Below, piece after piece: positions 32,110 through 45,555 of a DNA stretch of 64,000 nucleotides. The DNA comes from Rhodosorus marinus. Its lineage: Eukaryota > Rhodophyta > Stylonematophyceae > Stylonematales > Stylonemataceae. The notes under the pieces were generated by a model. It had not been told where the DNA came from. It made no database searches and saw only the letters and a program-made list of their open reading frames with translations. Location: the NCBI GenBank assembly GCA_029953675.1, contig JAMWBK010000005.1, forward strand, positions 1,364,001 to 1,428,000, given 5' to 3'. Both the position numbers and the translations under genes were made by a program. Positions within the stretch are counted from its first letter, which is position 1. Each line of letters opens with the position of its first letter.

Positions 32110-33364
32110 TTACTTCATGAAGAGTTCCGTGCAGATAGCCTTGGTGTCGTCCGGACTTTCAACTGAGTGGCCCTCCTAAGCATATTGTGGTGCAAGCGGC
32201 GAGCTACTGTCACACTCGGGTTCACTGCACGCGAACGAGAATTGCTGTTCGTGTAGTACTCACCGTTCTGTCGCTAGCGTATATCTCGTAGTCGTTGCCA
32301 CCTTCCTTTGTCTTGTCTCCGAAGAAATGAACTGTCTTGTACTCCTCAACGAACCGTAGGCAATACGTTTTATCCCATCCCAACGGGAAGACGTCGAAGC
32401 TGATCTGCCCGCCAATGGAGAATTGCAGGTTCCAGCTCCCAAACTCCTTCCTCAGTTCAGCGACGAACTTCTCTCGGATCTTTACCGATTCGTATGTAAG
32501 CAGTTGGCATGTTGGTGAGAAGTGTCTTGAGATTACCAAATGTGGCTGTTGTGACGACGAACCTTGTGTTCCAGGTCGTAGACTTCATAGGCGTCTCTTT
32601 CTTCTTGGCTGCAGTTTCGTCCGACAGGGGACACGTTAAGCATCCCTTTTCTGAACTCAATAAAGGTTCCCCTCTTCACTGGAATATCAATTCCCTGCGG
32701 AGAGGATTTCTACGTCAAACCTTCTGCATAACTTGAACGCTGAGGACACCTCAAGACTTACAGCGATGTATTTAAGGCAGTAGTTGATAAACTGCTTCAG
32801 CTTGTCCTCTCCCAGGTAGTTTGAAATACTTTGAACTGCAAGCATTTCGTGTCCCTTGTAAGCCTGGATAAGTGAAATTGTACACGTTCAGCTATTACAC
32901 CCGAGGTATGAAACCAACAACTTGGATGCACTTTTCATACCAGGAGCCCATTCTCAGAAAAGCTGTAGTCGAAAACGTCAAAGACGTCGTCTCCAAGTTG
33001 CTCCTTTTGCTTCGACAAATCGGAACCGCCAACAACACCTGCTCACCAAAAACAAAAAAAAAAGGTTCAAACTACATGATAACATCCTTCAGAGTGAATC
33101 ATCCCTGAGCGATTTCACTTGTCAAAACACGCACCGATCACAACCCTCTTCCCCAAGTCGAGGAGGAATTCCTTCATCTCAGGCGTGATTTTCTATACAA
33201 CAGAAAAACAACGAAAAGCCGCATAAGAATTGAAATACTGCTGAGAAGAGGTACTATCATCTTCACTAAAGAAAACCTTTAGGTCTACTCACCTTCCTCG
33301 GAGCAGTCAGAGTGCCGTCCACGTCGAACAGCGCGATCGTATCCGTAACCCTTTCAACCGCCAT
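32110..33364 (-). CDS. PMM: Phosphomannomutase
   Basis: Seven exons: 33364..33293, 33192..33135, 33038..32941, 32863..32762, 32694..32563, 32479..32264 and 32175..32110; 247 residues, the usual length. It converts mannose-6-P to mannose-1-P for GDP-mannose, feeding N-glycosylation, GPI anchors and mannose-rich polysaccharides, in the cytosol. It is a HAD-fold enzyme: the nucleophile motif is [11 protein letters not shown] near the N-terminus; further conserved blocks are [59 protein letters not shown] and [20 protein letters not shown]. The C-terminus ends [15 protein letters not shown]. All key residues seen are intact. Every splice site is GT-AG with consistent phase. The second intron donor (CG|GTGCGT) and the 5th (AAG|GTTCGT) are weak but keep the frame. 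Confidence 0.93.
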
Positions 33365-34534
33365 CGTCAATAGAAAAGCAGAACTCTCACGCCAAACAAC
33401 CCCCGAAAAAACACGCTACCTCCAAGGATCACAGAAAATATACAGCAGATCCAAGAAAAACCAAACCAAGCACGAAATCACTGAACTCTAGAGCGCAGTT
33501 GGAAATCCACAGACTATCTAGGCACGCACCAAGGACAAAAAGCCAACCGATTCCACCCCCCTCCCTCCCGCCCGCTTCAATACCGAACCCCAAAGACAAA
33601 ATACAAGAAGAAACAAAAGCCACGCGAAACCCTAACCAAAAGAGGGTTTCCATAAATTATTTAAACTTTTCCTCTATTCTCCCTATTGCAACCAATCAAT
33701 TCTCAGCAAATTCGGTGTCTATTTGAAATATCAATCAAAATATTCAAAATAATGATTGAACCGTTCGTGTGTGAGTGACCAATTCATGAATTCGTGTAGC
33801 TTTTGAGCAGTGCGTCTGCTTTTAACTGATAAAGATGTTTGTACTAACGAAACGGGCGATACTAAGATTCGGCTTCGAGACCATGTTTCCCCTGTGCGGG
33901 AAAGGCTCACAAGGCTTTCTCTCATATGTCTCATGTGTTTACAGGCAATTTGACAAGGGGCTGTAATCTGGAACTGAGCTCCACTACAACTCCGTCGAAG
34001 ACCGGTAGATACTCTAATCCCCAGCCCAACCGGCGGGCTCGGACCTGCTTGTTAGATCGGATTAGCGTGGCAGTAGCTGAGCTTTGTTCTGCTCGTGTCG
34101 TGTAGGAGAACGAGTAGAATGATTACGTTCCATCAGTTCTGTTCATTTTGAGGAGCCACAACCGATGTTAGGAGTTCCATTAGCCCCGTCCCGTGGTTTT
34201 CGGTTGTTAGTCAACACGTCGTCAGCCTGTCGCCACCAGCTTCCGTCTAAATAGTAGAGCCAAAGATTAACGGAAGAAAAGCTAGTGGTGCGGTGTACAG
34301 ACATGGCAGTCCACATCCAACCAGCTCAGTAGCTTGTAGACCTCCAACTTGTCTTGGTTCAAAAACTCTAGAGTGTTCCGGTCGCAATGAATATTTCTGG
34401 AGCTGACATCGAGCTAACGGCCTCACGGCATACCAAGGCCTCTGCGCTTAGCCACGACTCTACTGACGAGCGTATCCTGCAGAGCGCCCTTTGCTAAATC
34501 AATACCAAGACGACCACTCGCCAAAATAAATATC
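33365..34534. other. Intergenic stretch, nothing recognised
   Basis: 1.2 kb between the phosphomannomutase start (minus) and the CorA stop (minus), so it holds the PMM promoter and the CorA 3' region. A C-rich run lies at about 33,555. No open frame with recognisable features. Confidence 0.5.
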
Positions 34535-36369
34535 TCATATCCACCTCCACTTTTTAAAACTGTACATTAGGAAACAGCCGGCGCAGCTCACAAACATCCA
34601 GAACAAAACGTAGCCGACTTTGAACTTGAACTCAGGCAAATGCTGTGAAGGCAAAAATTTGATGTTTAGCGTCAAGGGCCCGTCCGAGCAAGGACCGGGG
34701 GAAAATGGACCCCACCTCAAAGTTCATTCCATAGACACCGGCAAAGAACGAGAACGGTATAAAAGTTGCTCCAATAACCGTCAAGCGTTGCATAACTGCG
34801 GGACAAAATAGGGAGAAAAGAAACTCAGCCTATGCGAAGTAACATTCGCACGGTGGAAAAGAGCCTTCCGGTTCCTGAAGAGAAGACCTCACCTTCTTGA
34901 GTCTTATGGTCTTGGGAACTCAAGTACAAGTCAACCAGGCCCGCCGAGATATCTCTCTGCGTTTCCACCATATCCGCGAGGTATGTCAGGTGCTCGTAAA
35001 GTTCTTGCATTTTCCTGTTGGGAAGAGTAGCTGCGGAGTCTGTCAGTGCGAGCCTTCCGCATGTAATCTTCTGCAAAAAAGTGGGCGTGCCTCTTGGTCT
35101 CCAGGTCGGGGAAGAAGTCTGACATCATTGCGTCTGCAATATACTCCCTCATTGGCCAGATTACGCGTCTCAGCCTTGACATATCTCGTTTAACCCTGGA
35201 GATTGCCTGTGCAACAATTTGCAGAATAAGATTGATTCAAAAAAGGGGACTTAGTCTACTATATACTGGTCCACGCTATTCCAAAGTTCTGACCTTACCT
35301 TGGCGACGTTCTTGCTCGACTTCCCGGTCATAAGCCATTCTTCCAGTTCCTCAAGGTCGTCGCTATATGACTCGAGCAGCGGGAAATATTTGTCCACGAC
35401 CGCTCGAAGGATGAAAGGAACCAACGCACTCGCTTTCTTGTGCCGAAATCCTTCCACGTTAATTCGTATTCTTTCGTCTAGAGCAGATGTCCAGTTTCTA
35501 ACCTCTTGATCGTCTTCGTCCTGGTGTCGTTCGAACGCGCCAATATTTAGCAACAAACCGCAGTGGTCGCGTTTTCTCGAGATTTCCGCTTACATGGAAC
35601 GAAACACAGAAATGCGAACCTAAGAATGTCATCAGGCCTAGCTGCGTATTTGACATTTCAATGTAGTGCCGTGAGTCATCTTCAGGTTTTGATGGAATGT
35701 GACTGATCAGAAGAAGAGTAGAATCCACCCTAATCGAAAGAAGCGATCACTGAAACCTCTTAGCCCGGGGTCACTGTTCAACATGTTGCTGTGGGCGGCA
35801 CATACGAGAGCATCTTCGGTCTTTGCGGGGTCTTCAGGATGATGTCCGCAGCTACATCGTGTAATTTAAAAAGTTTCCTGAACAAGGAGACCGCCTGCTT
35901 GCTATCTTCTCTTCCGCAGACACGTATCCAGTACTGAGGTTCATCGCTGTTTGAGTTTTCACTTTGTTGGCCAAGTGAATGAAGTAAGCCGTTGAGGCTG
36001 ACATCAGGTTGCGACTCGAATGAGTCATGAGAAAACTTAACGACTTGAACATAGACCTCCTCCTCTTCATCTGAGCTTAGGTCGAAGCTCGTATCTGTTT
36101 CATATTCGGGCAGGTCATACCTATAGCGGGATGACGAAAACAAATCAGCCTCAGAATAGCTGGGAACGAAATCTGCACAAGTTAATCACCGTAACCAACC
36201 TGTTCACCGAGTTGCTCCTACTACTTCCTAACAAGCTTGGTGGAGAAGTCTCACTGGAGAAACTACTACCGGAGTCGCCGCCACCGTCCGAACTGGATGA
36301 CGAGCCATGTCTGCGACGACTAACGATCCAGATTGGTCTCGAGTGGGTGTCCTGGCTTTCTTTCTCCAT
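34535..36369 (-). CDS. CorA-family magnesium transporter
   Basis: Eight exons: 36369..36196, 36149..35806, 35729..35594, 35520..35299, 35206..35091, 35014..34893, 34795..34716 and 34642..34535; 433 residues. The family forms pentameric Mg2+ channels. The N-terminal cytosolic domain has YWIRVCGREDSKQAVSLFRK, a LHDVAADIILKTPQRPKM block and LGLMTFLGSHFCVSF. The long helix region has LEELEEWLM, SRLRRVIWPMREYIADAMM and LYEHLTYLADMVETQRDISA. TM1 ends in the signature YGMNFE and TM2 is YVLFWMFVSCAGCFLMYSF, followed by KKWRWI at the C-terminus. The Ser-rich acidic N-terminus has no clear transit peptide, so location (plasma membrane, vacuole or organelle) is open. Intron 5 is predicted to be GC-AG (AAGAG|GCACGC), needed to keep the frame. 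Confidence 0.88.
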
Positions 36370-39295
36370 AGCATCCAATTAGCCTAGTTCATCACACGCA
36401 TTTAATGCGTCCCTCGCCCAACTCCCCTCCGGATTTTTCTAGCTTCACCACTGCTTGTTCTGGCAGGACTGGACTTGTCGATTATTGCACGGCATAGAGT
36501 TGCGGGGAGCAGACATAAGAGACCTACACAATACCATTTGCTGGTTCCTTTTTTTGCAGTTCGTGAATCAGCTTTATTGGCCAACCAAACTGGACGAGAT
36601 TCTCTTGCTGAAGAGGTCCCATGGAAAGTTGCCTGGTTCAGATGTATCTGAAAGTCTGGTTGCACAGTATTAGAAGAGGATACTCGAATTTTGCTCAATG
36701 GGAACGCCGACTGAAGTTCGAAAGTCCTGGTGGCCTTCTGCGTATCTACTGCTAAGGGGTGACACTGTCGCGGTTCACTCACTACTCGCGGAGGGGCACT
36801 TCCCTGCGGACATTTGAAAGGGTTCGTGGGTTTTACTCGTGGTCAGGCTGGTTTAAATAATCGGATTGGACGATTGCAGGATTGTAGCTATTGAAATTCC
36901 ACAGTTTGTATGTGAAGTTCACATACATCATTGTCATGCGTTTGTTTAGAGCAAGCGCTACCCTGAAGCTTCCCTGAAGCTTCTACTTTCACTATCCTCG
37001 ACTTCCCAACATACTCGTGATATAGTGCTCTTCAGATTCTTATGTCTTGCGTACAAAGCGTTGAATGTGACCACCGTGGCCTGCAGAAAAGGATCAACTA
37101 CCTTGAGGAGACACCACCTGCAGGCGGCGGGCAAACCCTTATTGTGTGAGTACTCACGAGTATTTACACAATTCACGATTGGCATAAACTGCCCCGACGC
37201 AGAGGGAGCTCCCATAGATTTCCACTCATCAAGCAAAGCGCAAACTGCGCTGTGTCTGCCAGTAACCACTTCGTCATAGGCACAATTGACGACCAGCGTA
37301 CCGGGACGTAGTACGGGCAATTGCCCACTGGTGAATTCACATCGTATGTCCCCACCGGTAGACTATTAAAGACGCCAAGTTTTCATCAACCTCGTGTGCG
37401 AATATTTGTCGATGACTTCTATGAAACTTTTCACAACTAGATAAGATAGGAAAGACGGTAGTGCGAAGTTCCACTAAATCAATGCATTAACTTTCTCACT
37501 TAGGGGGATGAGACTCACAAGCTTCAGAAGCACATCCTCCCAAGTGTTTTGAAAGTCCATTGACATGCACCGCCATGGTTCGAGCTTGGTCTGTAGTTGA
37601 TCCTGTGATTGTTACTAGTAATGAGCTGCATAGCACTTCAAATGCTCTCCCAGCAAAGGACCCTGCATTTTGCTCGAACAACCGAGTAGAGCTATATGGA
37701 ACCTATCCACCATTTTAATGACGCATGTTCATTCAGAGCCTACCTACCCTGCTGAGCGTCAGGGGAGGGGGCAAACAATACCGCACTGTTGTTTAAAGCG
37801 AGTACCATGCGTCTTCAATAGTTTAATGGTCACGGAGTAGTTAGACTGATAAATGTCCTTGTCTTGATGAGCCGCGTCCAACGACAGCGCGGCGTTACTC
37901 CGCCAGAAGGTCGACTATAGTAGTATACCAGATTGTCACATACAATTCCGTGAGAAGGCTGTGAAAGACAGGCACTGTGAAAGTCGCGACGCTAGCCAAC
38001 GAAAAGCAACACTTCTAAAGACCAACGCACTTCATAATGAGCGTTTCTACCGATGAGGCAGCGCCGAGTTCCGGAAGATTGGATAAGATACGTGTAGAGC
38101 CCTTGCCAACAGTTAGGATTTGTGCCATCGATACTTCCGCGGGAGCCCCAGCTCCTCATACCCAGCCGTCAGCCTCCCTCTCCGGGTTTCGCCTAAATGG
38201 TTGCAGCGGATGACAATCAATCAATTAAACGATCTATTGATGAAGAAAACAGATGTGATCAATCAATACGGAACTAGGGCCTTTCTGATATACATTTGCA
38301 TCAAACGCGCACGTCAACAAAACATTTGTTTGGGGAAAATAAAAACCTTTATTGAACATAGACGATCATCTTCTACCCCGCGTAAGAACATTGAGAATCT
38401 GTGTTAAATGCTCGGTTTGGTAGATTTAGCAGATACAAACCACTCCCATACCAGCCCCTATGGAAGATGCAATATCTTTTACTACCACACGATGGTACAT
38501 CATTGGTTGCAGTCTAGGCTCCCATCTACACTATTCGTCCAACCCAGACCAATCACTTTCAACTATCAACTGGGAACAGTACTTTGGTAGTACAAAGCAA
38601 CGAGTAATTAGCATGTACTATTCCAACTGGAGATGCATCGGAGAACCGATATTTTTTAGACGATTAATTTAATGTGCGTGACCCAAAAAAGCAACTTTTG
38701 GGCGTTTAGTAGAATTTTTGTTGTTTTCTAGATTTCTCGATAAGGGTCGGGGCCACAACAGAACGAACATTGGGCTGAGGACGTTTTGTTTCCAGACGAG
38801 TAGGTCTTGAAAGCAATTTTTGTGGATGGGGAGTTCGCGGGGAGGAAGGCTAGGGAGGAGGCTTTGGCTTGCTTTGTAGTTGGCGTTTTGTGGGAGGCTT
38901 TGTTTTTGTTTTTTTTTTTGCTTGTGGTTTTTGTTTTGGAGCTGTTGTGGACGATGGAGGCTGGGGGTCCATCGCTGGCTTTTGTTTTTACTTTGACAAG
39001 AGGCTTCACGTGTTGAGGAGGAGGGAGGTAGAAAGGGATCGCGTCAAGTTCTGGACGTCGTTGAGGGGCTTCCAGCTTGGTGGATGCTTTCGGACTTGAG
39101 GAAGTGGGTTCCTGAGGAGTTAGACATGCCGGGATGAGGGACAGGAATTAGGTACTCCCTTAAACTTTGGAGGAGATGACCCCAGTTGAGGTTATATGGA
39201 ACGGGCTGTCAAGGGCACCGGAAATCTCTTCCGGAACATTGATCTATAGCTTCTCCACGGGTCAAGTTTATTGCATTTAATGTTTTGAGGAGGGG
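36370..39295. other. 2.9 kb intergenic region, nothing recognised
   Basis: Between the divergent starts of CorA and the PPR gene. Several open frames of 60-126 codons exist (for example 36,958-37,320 minus), but none has domains, membrane segments or splice partners I can support. A T run lies at about 38,908. No tRNA or tandem repeat was noticed. Confidence 0.45.
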
Positions 39296-42212
39296 ATGTG
39301 GCGGGTTTATAGATCCTCCGTTCGGCTCAAGCCGCCGGATGGAGTTCGCTTTCTATCTGATCATGTCCGTCGTCTGCCTCCAGTGTTCTCGAACACCAGG
39401 AGAACAGAGCTTGTATATCGGTTGACACGTCACTGGAAGGCAGAGAAGATTGTTCCAAGTACTGAGTACTTAAGTCCGCTCCTGGAGAGATGGGGCCGTG
39501 CTAAGAAGACAAGACACATACTGACGGTGATGCGTTACATGGATCTGGTAGGAGCACTGTTTTCACCAGCGCTGTACCTCAACCTTATCCGCGCCCATTG
39601 TGAATGCGGAGAAATTGTGAAAGGCCTCTACTATTACCATGAGATGTGCTTCACAGGCATAAAACCTTCAGCGGAGATCTTTAAGTATCTTTTTCGGGTA
39701 CTGGGGGAAAACCAGAAGTTTGCGGAAGCCAAATGGCTGTGGGAGGACGTGAAGGCGAAGGGGTTGTCCCTAGACCGAGAATTGTACGCCAGCTTTGCGT
39801 ATGTGCTGTTCGTGGAGAGAGGATTTTCTGCGATTACCAAACTGTTGAATTCGAGCGCAGGGGAGAGCAATTTCGACGAGGGCGATTTTATGAACTCGCT
39901 CATAGCGGTTTTGAACGAGAAATCCGAAGTGCAAATGGCGGAGATGCTATTGAAAGAATTGGCGGACCGAGATTTACGCCCGGATTCGAAAGCGTTGGCT
40001 TCTTTTGTAGATGCATACATGCGTGATGGGAAGACTCACGAGGCAAGAGAGATACTACGAGCGCAAGAAGAGAACTCAATATTGGGCATCGAGTCCTATA
40101 ACGGGTTGATGCGCGGATTGTTGACGACGGGCCAGTGCGAGAGATTGAAAGAAGTCTTTGAGACGATCGAAGCCGTCGAGGATGTTGTAGCTGATCGCGA
40201 AAGCTTTATGCTGTTATTGTCAGCTCTCTCAAGCATTGGTACGCCTCCAAGCAGTTCTTGTGCCTTTTGAACTCTTTTCATGTTATACCTCATGCCCGAT
40301 TCCGACGCTTACGAGTAACGACTGTTCTTCCCTGCAGATGACCACACGGGATTGATGCGGGCATTTGAAAAGTTTAAATCTCGAGAATTTGAGGTCTGCG
40401 ATGAGGTCGCGGATAGGATTATTCACTCACAAATTGTTGCTGGGAAGGTGAAGCAGGCTGCGAAGCTCTTCCTTGATGAATTTGCAGCACAAAGATGTTC
40501 CGTTTTTCGAGCAACGCAAGCTTCTTTAATTGAGGGCTTGGTGTCCATGGGGGAGCACTCGCTCGCTGTGGACGTCTTCGAAAATCTTCAAGCTCTTGGT
40601 GAAGACAGGTTTACTCAAGTAACAAATGCGCAAATGGTTGAAGCTTATTACAATCGCGGCGACTCGTTGAGCGCTGGCCACCTCATGTCAGTCATTGTTG
40701 AGACCACAGTTCCCAGCAGAGACTGGCCAAAGTTGAGCTGCAGATCCCGAAATTCTATTTTGAGGGCGCAGAATTACGTTAATCCCGAAGGAACCAAAAA
40801 ACTATATTCAGCGTTCAAGCAGCTTGGATGTAGTGTGAATGAAACAACCCACGCTATCGTAATTGATAGCTTTGGGAAAACGAGGAATATGAGGTCACTT
40901 GAGGATGTTCTCCAGAAGATGAGATCGGGACGTCTAAAATACAGTGAAATAACTGCTGAGGCCATGGCCGACGCGTTCGTTGAGATGGGGGAAGTAACAA
41001 AAGCGCTTTCCGTTCTTGAGGAGGCGGCTGGAGACGGCCTGAAACCTCAGCTTGTAAGATTCAGTATTCTAGCTACCGTTCTGTGCCGACAATTTTTTTT
41101 TTAATTGCTAAAAGGAAGCACCCTCTTTCTGTCTACCACGCTGCTGAGCAGAAATCCTACTCCAGAGTGATATTGTATTTCGCGAGAAATGATGTTGGAA
41201 GCATGTACAGAGCTATTCAGAATTTGTGCGCGAAGGGAGTCCCACCGAGTCTGGAAGTATTTGAAATAGCGATTCGTTCTCTCGCGAATCGGGGACACGA
41301 CTCTTCGGCGCATGGAGTATACAAGATGGTGAAGGATGCAGGAGCGACCCCGAACCGGTAAGAAGTGGTTAGGAAAGTGGGACAGCATGTGGGACTCCTA
41401 TTCATACGAACGCCATTCCAATTATTAGGGAAATCCTGGAAGATCTTGTTTCCATGTGCGCGAGGCTCGGAAAGGTACAAGATGCACTGTTCTATTTTGA
41501 CGAGCTGATCGCCCATGACATAGTGCCCAGCTCAAGGTCTCTCAACTGGATTCTGAATGGACTGGCAAGAGGTATTGCATCTCGCTCGCTTGAAATTTTG
41601 AATGCGTAAACCCTTACCATCATTCTTCTTCCTTCCACCCAAGGCCTGCATATTGAGGTTCTGGGTATGTTCTATAACGCCATGAAGCGAGGCGGCGTTG
41701 CACCCGACGGGACTTCCAGGCGAGCTATACTCTTAGGATTTGCAGAGAGTCCTTCATTCTGTCGCGGCGTGAGTGAGCTCAACGCGATCCTGGAAACCCA
41801 GGACATTCAAGGAGAGCTTGCCCGCGAAGAGACTGTGGAACGTGGAGAAGAAGCGAGTACAATAGAGGAAATCAAAGATGACGCCGTCAAGGACGCTGAA
41901 GAAGAGCAGTACGTACCAAGGAAAATCCGGGCTCTAGCGGGACTCCTGGGCAGCTTCCAGGTGAAAAAGCCTTTCGCGGAAACGAGCGTTTTGCAGAGAC
42001 AACGCAGACTTTCTTTGGAACGTAATTTCAACCCAGAGCGTTTCGAAGATGTGGAGCATGAACCTGGAGTGGGTGATTTGAACTACTCTGGTAACTTTTC
42101 CACGATGACGCCGGAGTCATGGGCTGGAGTGCGATTATCAACTGGGGAGAAGATCGAACTGCGGGAGAAACCGATATTGAAAAGGACCACCAAGAAGAGC
42201 CATGACGCCTAG
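39296..42212 (+). CDS. Organellar pentatricopeptide repeat (PPR) protein
   Basis: Five exons: 39296..40238, 40338..41053, 41152..41357, 41429..41571 and 41644..42212, GT-AG with matching phases; 858 residues. MWRVYRSSVRLKPPDG is a typical mitochondrial-type presequence. From about residue 75 the protein is helical repeats with PPR spacing and motifs: YLNLIRAHCECGEIVKGLYY, GIKPSAEIFKYLFRVLGENQ, SYNGLMRGLLTTGQCERLKE, ETTHAIVIDSFGKTRNMRSL, DALFYFDELIAHDIVPSSRS, MKRGGVAPDGTS. PPR proteins bind single-stranded organellar RNA for processing, stability or translation. No DYW, E or SMR domain follows; the C-terminal 150 residues are acidic, then basic, with no known fold. Target RNA and whether it acts in mitochondria or plastid cannot be told. 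Confidence 0.88.
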
Positions 42213-44068
42213 AGGAAGCGTCAACAAGCTCACAGCGCTCTAGGAAGTGTTGATAGATACTTAAGACTAACGAATTAACTACGAGCTGGCCGAACAACCA
42301 CCCAAGATAACGAAGGCTGCGATCAGAAACCAGGTAGATCAAAGTTCTCACCGTTTGTACATAAGGCCAAAATTATTTAGTATTCCGTTAATTAAAATGC
42401 TAATTACAGAATTTTTTTGATACGAAGAGTATGGGCCGAGCTCGACCGGCTCGAGAGGTTAACAGCAACTCGTGCGCTTGAGGAATAGCTCGGACACGCG
42501 AAGCTGAAACTTGCAGCAGGCTGTAAGCGCCCGCAGACCAGGGACCGATCCACATTTCATCCATCAAGCATAGCACACTCCGATGTGAGTACGTCAGACC
42601 AAAAATCTTCGTCGCTCTGGTCTCCCTTAGAATCGATGTGTTGCGATCGAGGGCGGCCGGGATCAACAAGCACATAAGCAGAATAGTTAGACTGTACGGC
42701 AGGGTCTTGCGATACATTGGACGTACAGATTGAGGTTTCCAGTTCCGTAGAGGATTTGATCAAGTCTCGTCCTCCTCACAGAACGAAGAGCTTCCTAAAC
42801 AAATCTCCACAAAAACGCAAAATATTATTGAAATGCAAAATAATCCTGTTGGTGGTAGACGAAGTCTTTCGTCCGACGCTACCCACCACGAAAAAAAAAA
42901 CACAAATAAAATCCAAACCTTTAAAACTATCTATCGACATAGTCTTAACGTAAAAGCAATAACTATATTCCGAATATCTTGAAAAATGGAATATTTATTT
43001 TCGAGGAAGCCGAATATGGACCAATTTAAATTGTTTTGTGAAAGAAATAATCCATTCGGTTTCGCAGAAATAGTCAAAAGCCAATGAACTTTTATGTTTT
43101 GGACCTTTAATATCCTGTTAGGAACAAACAACTTATCCAGTTCGTCTGCGACAAACCGGCTGATTGGATAGGAAAATAATTTTTCGAAAAATATCATTTG
43201 CGCGGGATTATTTTTCTGAAAATTCCAGGCGCTGTTAGCGAAGGGAAAGAACTGGCGAGGCGAGACGAGGGTGGGGGGTTTGAATTTATGATAGGATAAG
43301 AAATACAACCAAAAGTTTTTAAAACACCTGGATTTGATTTAAAAAAAATTAGATTTACCCCTCTTTTGAAAATAGTGAACGAAGGACGTGGCAGATACTC
43401 AATCATTGATCTTCATTTTTCTAGTATTTTTAGATAGCAAGTATCTTGGGTTTTCTATTCTCGTCATAAAAAATATGTTCGGTTAATCAATGGGTTCACG
43501 TCGTCGTTGGTTGGATGAGGCGGAAAATTCAACAATAATGATTGGAGAAGCTTGTCTGATGATCGACCAACCAATTGGCTCTGACTATGCGTCCATGAGC
43601 AGAAAATGACTTCCTTATTCTCCATAACTTTTTTTTGGCCGGGAGAATGTAATATTGGCCAATATCTTGCGATGCCCGTATAGAGGAGGACAACGCTCGT
43701 GGTACCCACCCTTCTTGTAGAACATGAAAGCAGAAGAGCTTATTTTATGAGCTTCTGCAACGATGTTTACTCTTGCGACATGCTAGTTTGGGGGGGGGGG
43801 CGGAGTTAAGATATGGAAGTCAATGTGAATGGATTGTTTTTGTTTAGTTTTTCTTTTTTTGGTTTGTCCTGAGCGATTATAAAGACCAGAGGGAACACTG
43901 AGGTGGGTATCATTAGATGAGCATGTAGTGGAGGGGTTTAGTTGAAGGGAAGGAGCTTGATTTTTATCTTGAATATCTGATTTGGACAAAGTCTTGTACT
44001 TCTTCCTATAGAGAGAGAGAGAGAGAAAGAGAGGGAGAAAGAGAGAGAGAGATTCGACAGGTTAAACT
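42213..44068. other. A+T-rich intergenic region upstream of ferritin
   Basis: 1.9 kb. The part at 42,800-43,450 is A+T-rich; a G run lies at about 43,790-43,800. A GA-rich purine tract (about 44,010-44,052) ends 17 bp before the ferritin ATG and is probably in its promoter or 5' leader. No gene seen. Confidence 0.5.
44010..44052 (+). repeat. (GA)n purine tract before the ferritin start
   Basis: Mostly GAGA with a few interruptions. Its position suggests it is in the core promoter or leader. Whether it is regulatory is not known. Confidence 0.8.
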
Positions 44069-45173
44069 ATGGCGTTTGTGTCTGGGTTCAAGGTCGGCGG
44101 TGGTCGACGTGCGTGCGCGAAGCAGAGCAGCTCGAGAAGGTCAGCATGGGGGCAGGACAATTTCTTTTGGAATTGTTTTGGACTCTGTGTGGTTTGCTGG
44201 GACTGATGTTAGGCTCCTCTTGTTTCGCTGATTAGGACTGCCCTCAGAATGTCGGAGTCGAACCTGTGTGATTTCACAAAGGTTGACTTCAAGGAGAGCT
44301 CCGAGTTTGAAGGTAGGAATTTTATCGGGGTTGAAAGTTTCGTTTTTGCGTCCAATTGCTGCTAAGAGCTTTGCTCTACTCTTTTTTGAACAGGGAAAAT
44401 TTTCAAGACTGATACGGTGGATTTTCCGGCAACCCGAGTCAAGCTCGACCACAAAGAAGAGCTTTCATACAAGAAGGAATGCGAAGAGGCTATTAACACG
44501 CAAATCAATGTTGAGTTGACTGCTTCATACCTGTACCAGGCTATGTATGCGTATTTCTGTCGAGACACTGTTGGTCTTCCAGGATTTGCCAAGTATTTCA
44601 AGGTAGGTTCTCCAAGATATGAGCTAGTTTTTTCTTTCCTGCTCGGACCTCATCGCGCGTGAACGGTTCTTGAATTGCGTCTTGTTTGTAGGACATGAGC
44701 GTGGAAGAGAAGGAACACGCAGAGAAGCTTATTGAATACCAAAACGCGCGAGGAGGACGAGTGGTCTTCAAGCCACTCTATGTCCCCGAGATCGCCTTTG
44801 ACTACTATGATGGGACTAGCGATGCTTTGTACGCAATGGACTTGCACCTGCAGATTGAGAAATTCGTTTACGAAAAGGTCATGGCTGTCCATGAGGTAGG
44901 TTCTTGAAGCAGATTTTCTTGAAGGTTCAGTTCATTATCTCGGTCCTCATGTCTCCCGTTCTGTTCATAATATAGGCTGCTGAGAAGGCGCATGACCCTC
45001 AGCTCCAGGACTACATGGAGACGTTCTTATCAGACCAGGTTGAAGCAATCAAGGTAGCGGCTGACTACGTCGCCCAGATTCGTCGCGTCGGGACCGGGCA
45101 TGGAGTATACCACATCGATACAGCTTTGCTGGAAGGGAACATTATCCCAAAACCCGACTTCGCCCTTGCATAG
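44069..45173 (+). CDS. Plastid ferritin
   Basis: Five exons, 44069..44139, 44236..44312, 44394..44602, 44692..44895 and 44976..45173, GT-AG with matching phases; 252 residues. The transit peptide is [16 protein letters not shown] followed by a Ser/Arg-rich part and a likely cut near ALRM|SESN. The four-helix ferritin core follows: [54 protein letters not shown] and [10 protein letters not shown]. The ferroxidase ligands of H-type ferritin are present: Glu in NVEL, Tyr in SYLY, EEKEH (Glu, Glu and His), Glu in QIEK and Gln in SDQVE. So it should oxidise Fe(II) and store iron as a 24-mer in the plastid, as in plants and algae. No iron-responsive element hairpin was recognised upstream. Confidence 0.95.
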
Positions 45174-45555
45174 ACTTATTTTCCGGCAAGTTTGATCCGT
45201 TTGGTGTAGTTTTTGGTATCTGCTGACAATATACGATCTAGTTGCTAGCCATGTACGACTCGTAGCCTGCTTTCAGCTTGACCCAAGGCATCTGCCACTG
45301 TTACTCATTTCAATAGCGAAAGCGCTTCGAAGCTCGACGAATTCTCGTATTTTCCTGTGGATTATTCTTCGCGAGCAAGGTACTCGAGACCCGGAGTACC
45401 ATTTCAACGCTTGTTTCGACCCGTAATAAGCGCTCGTTTCTGCGATGTCTCGCGTGCACGGGCGATGTGAGACCAGCACAAGTGTGTAGTTAGCTGCTCG
45501 GCAATGCAGCGTGCAACTTACTCGTATTTCTGACGTCTTCGAATGCCGAGAAAGA

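Noticed and set aside
36958-37320. 120-codon minus-strand open frame
   Set aside because: No domain, no start context and no splice partner; composition is unremarkable.
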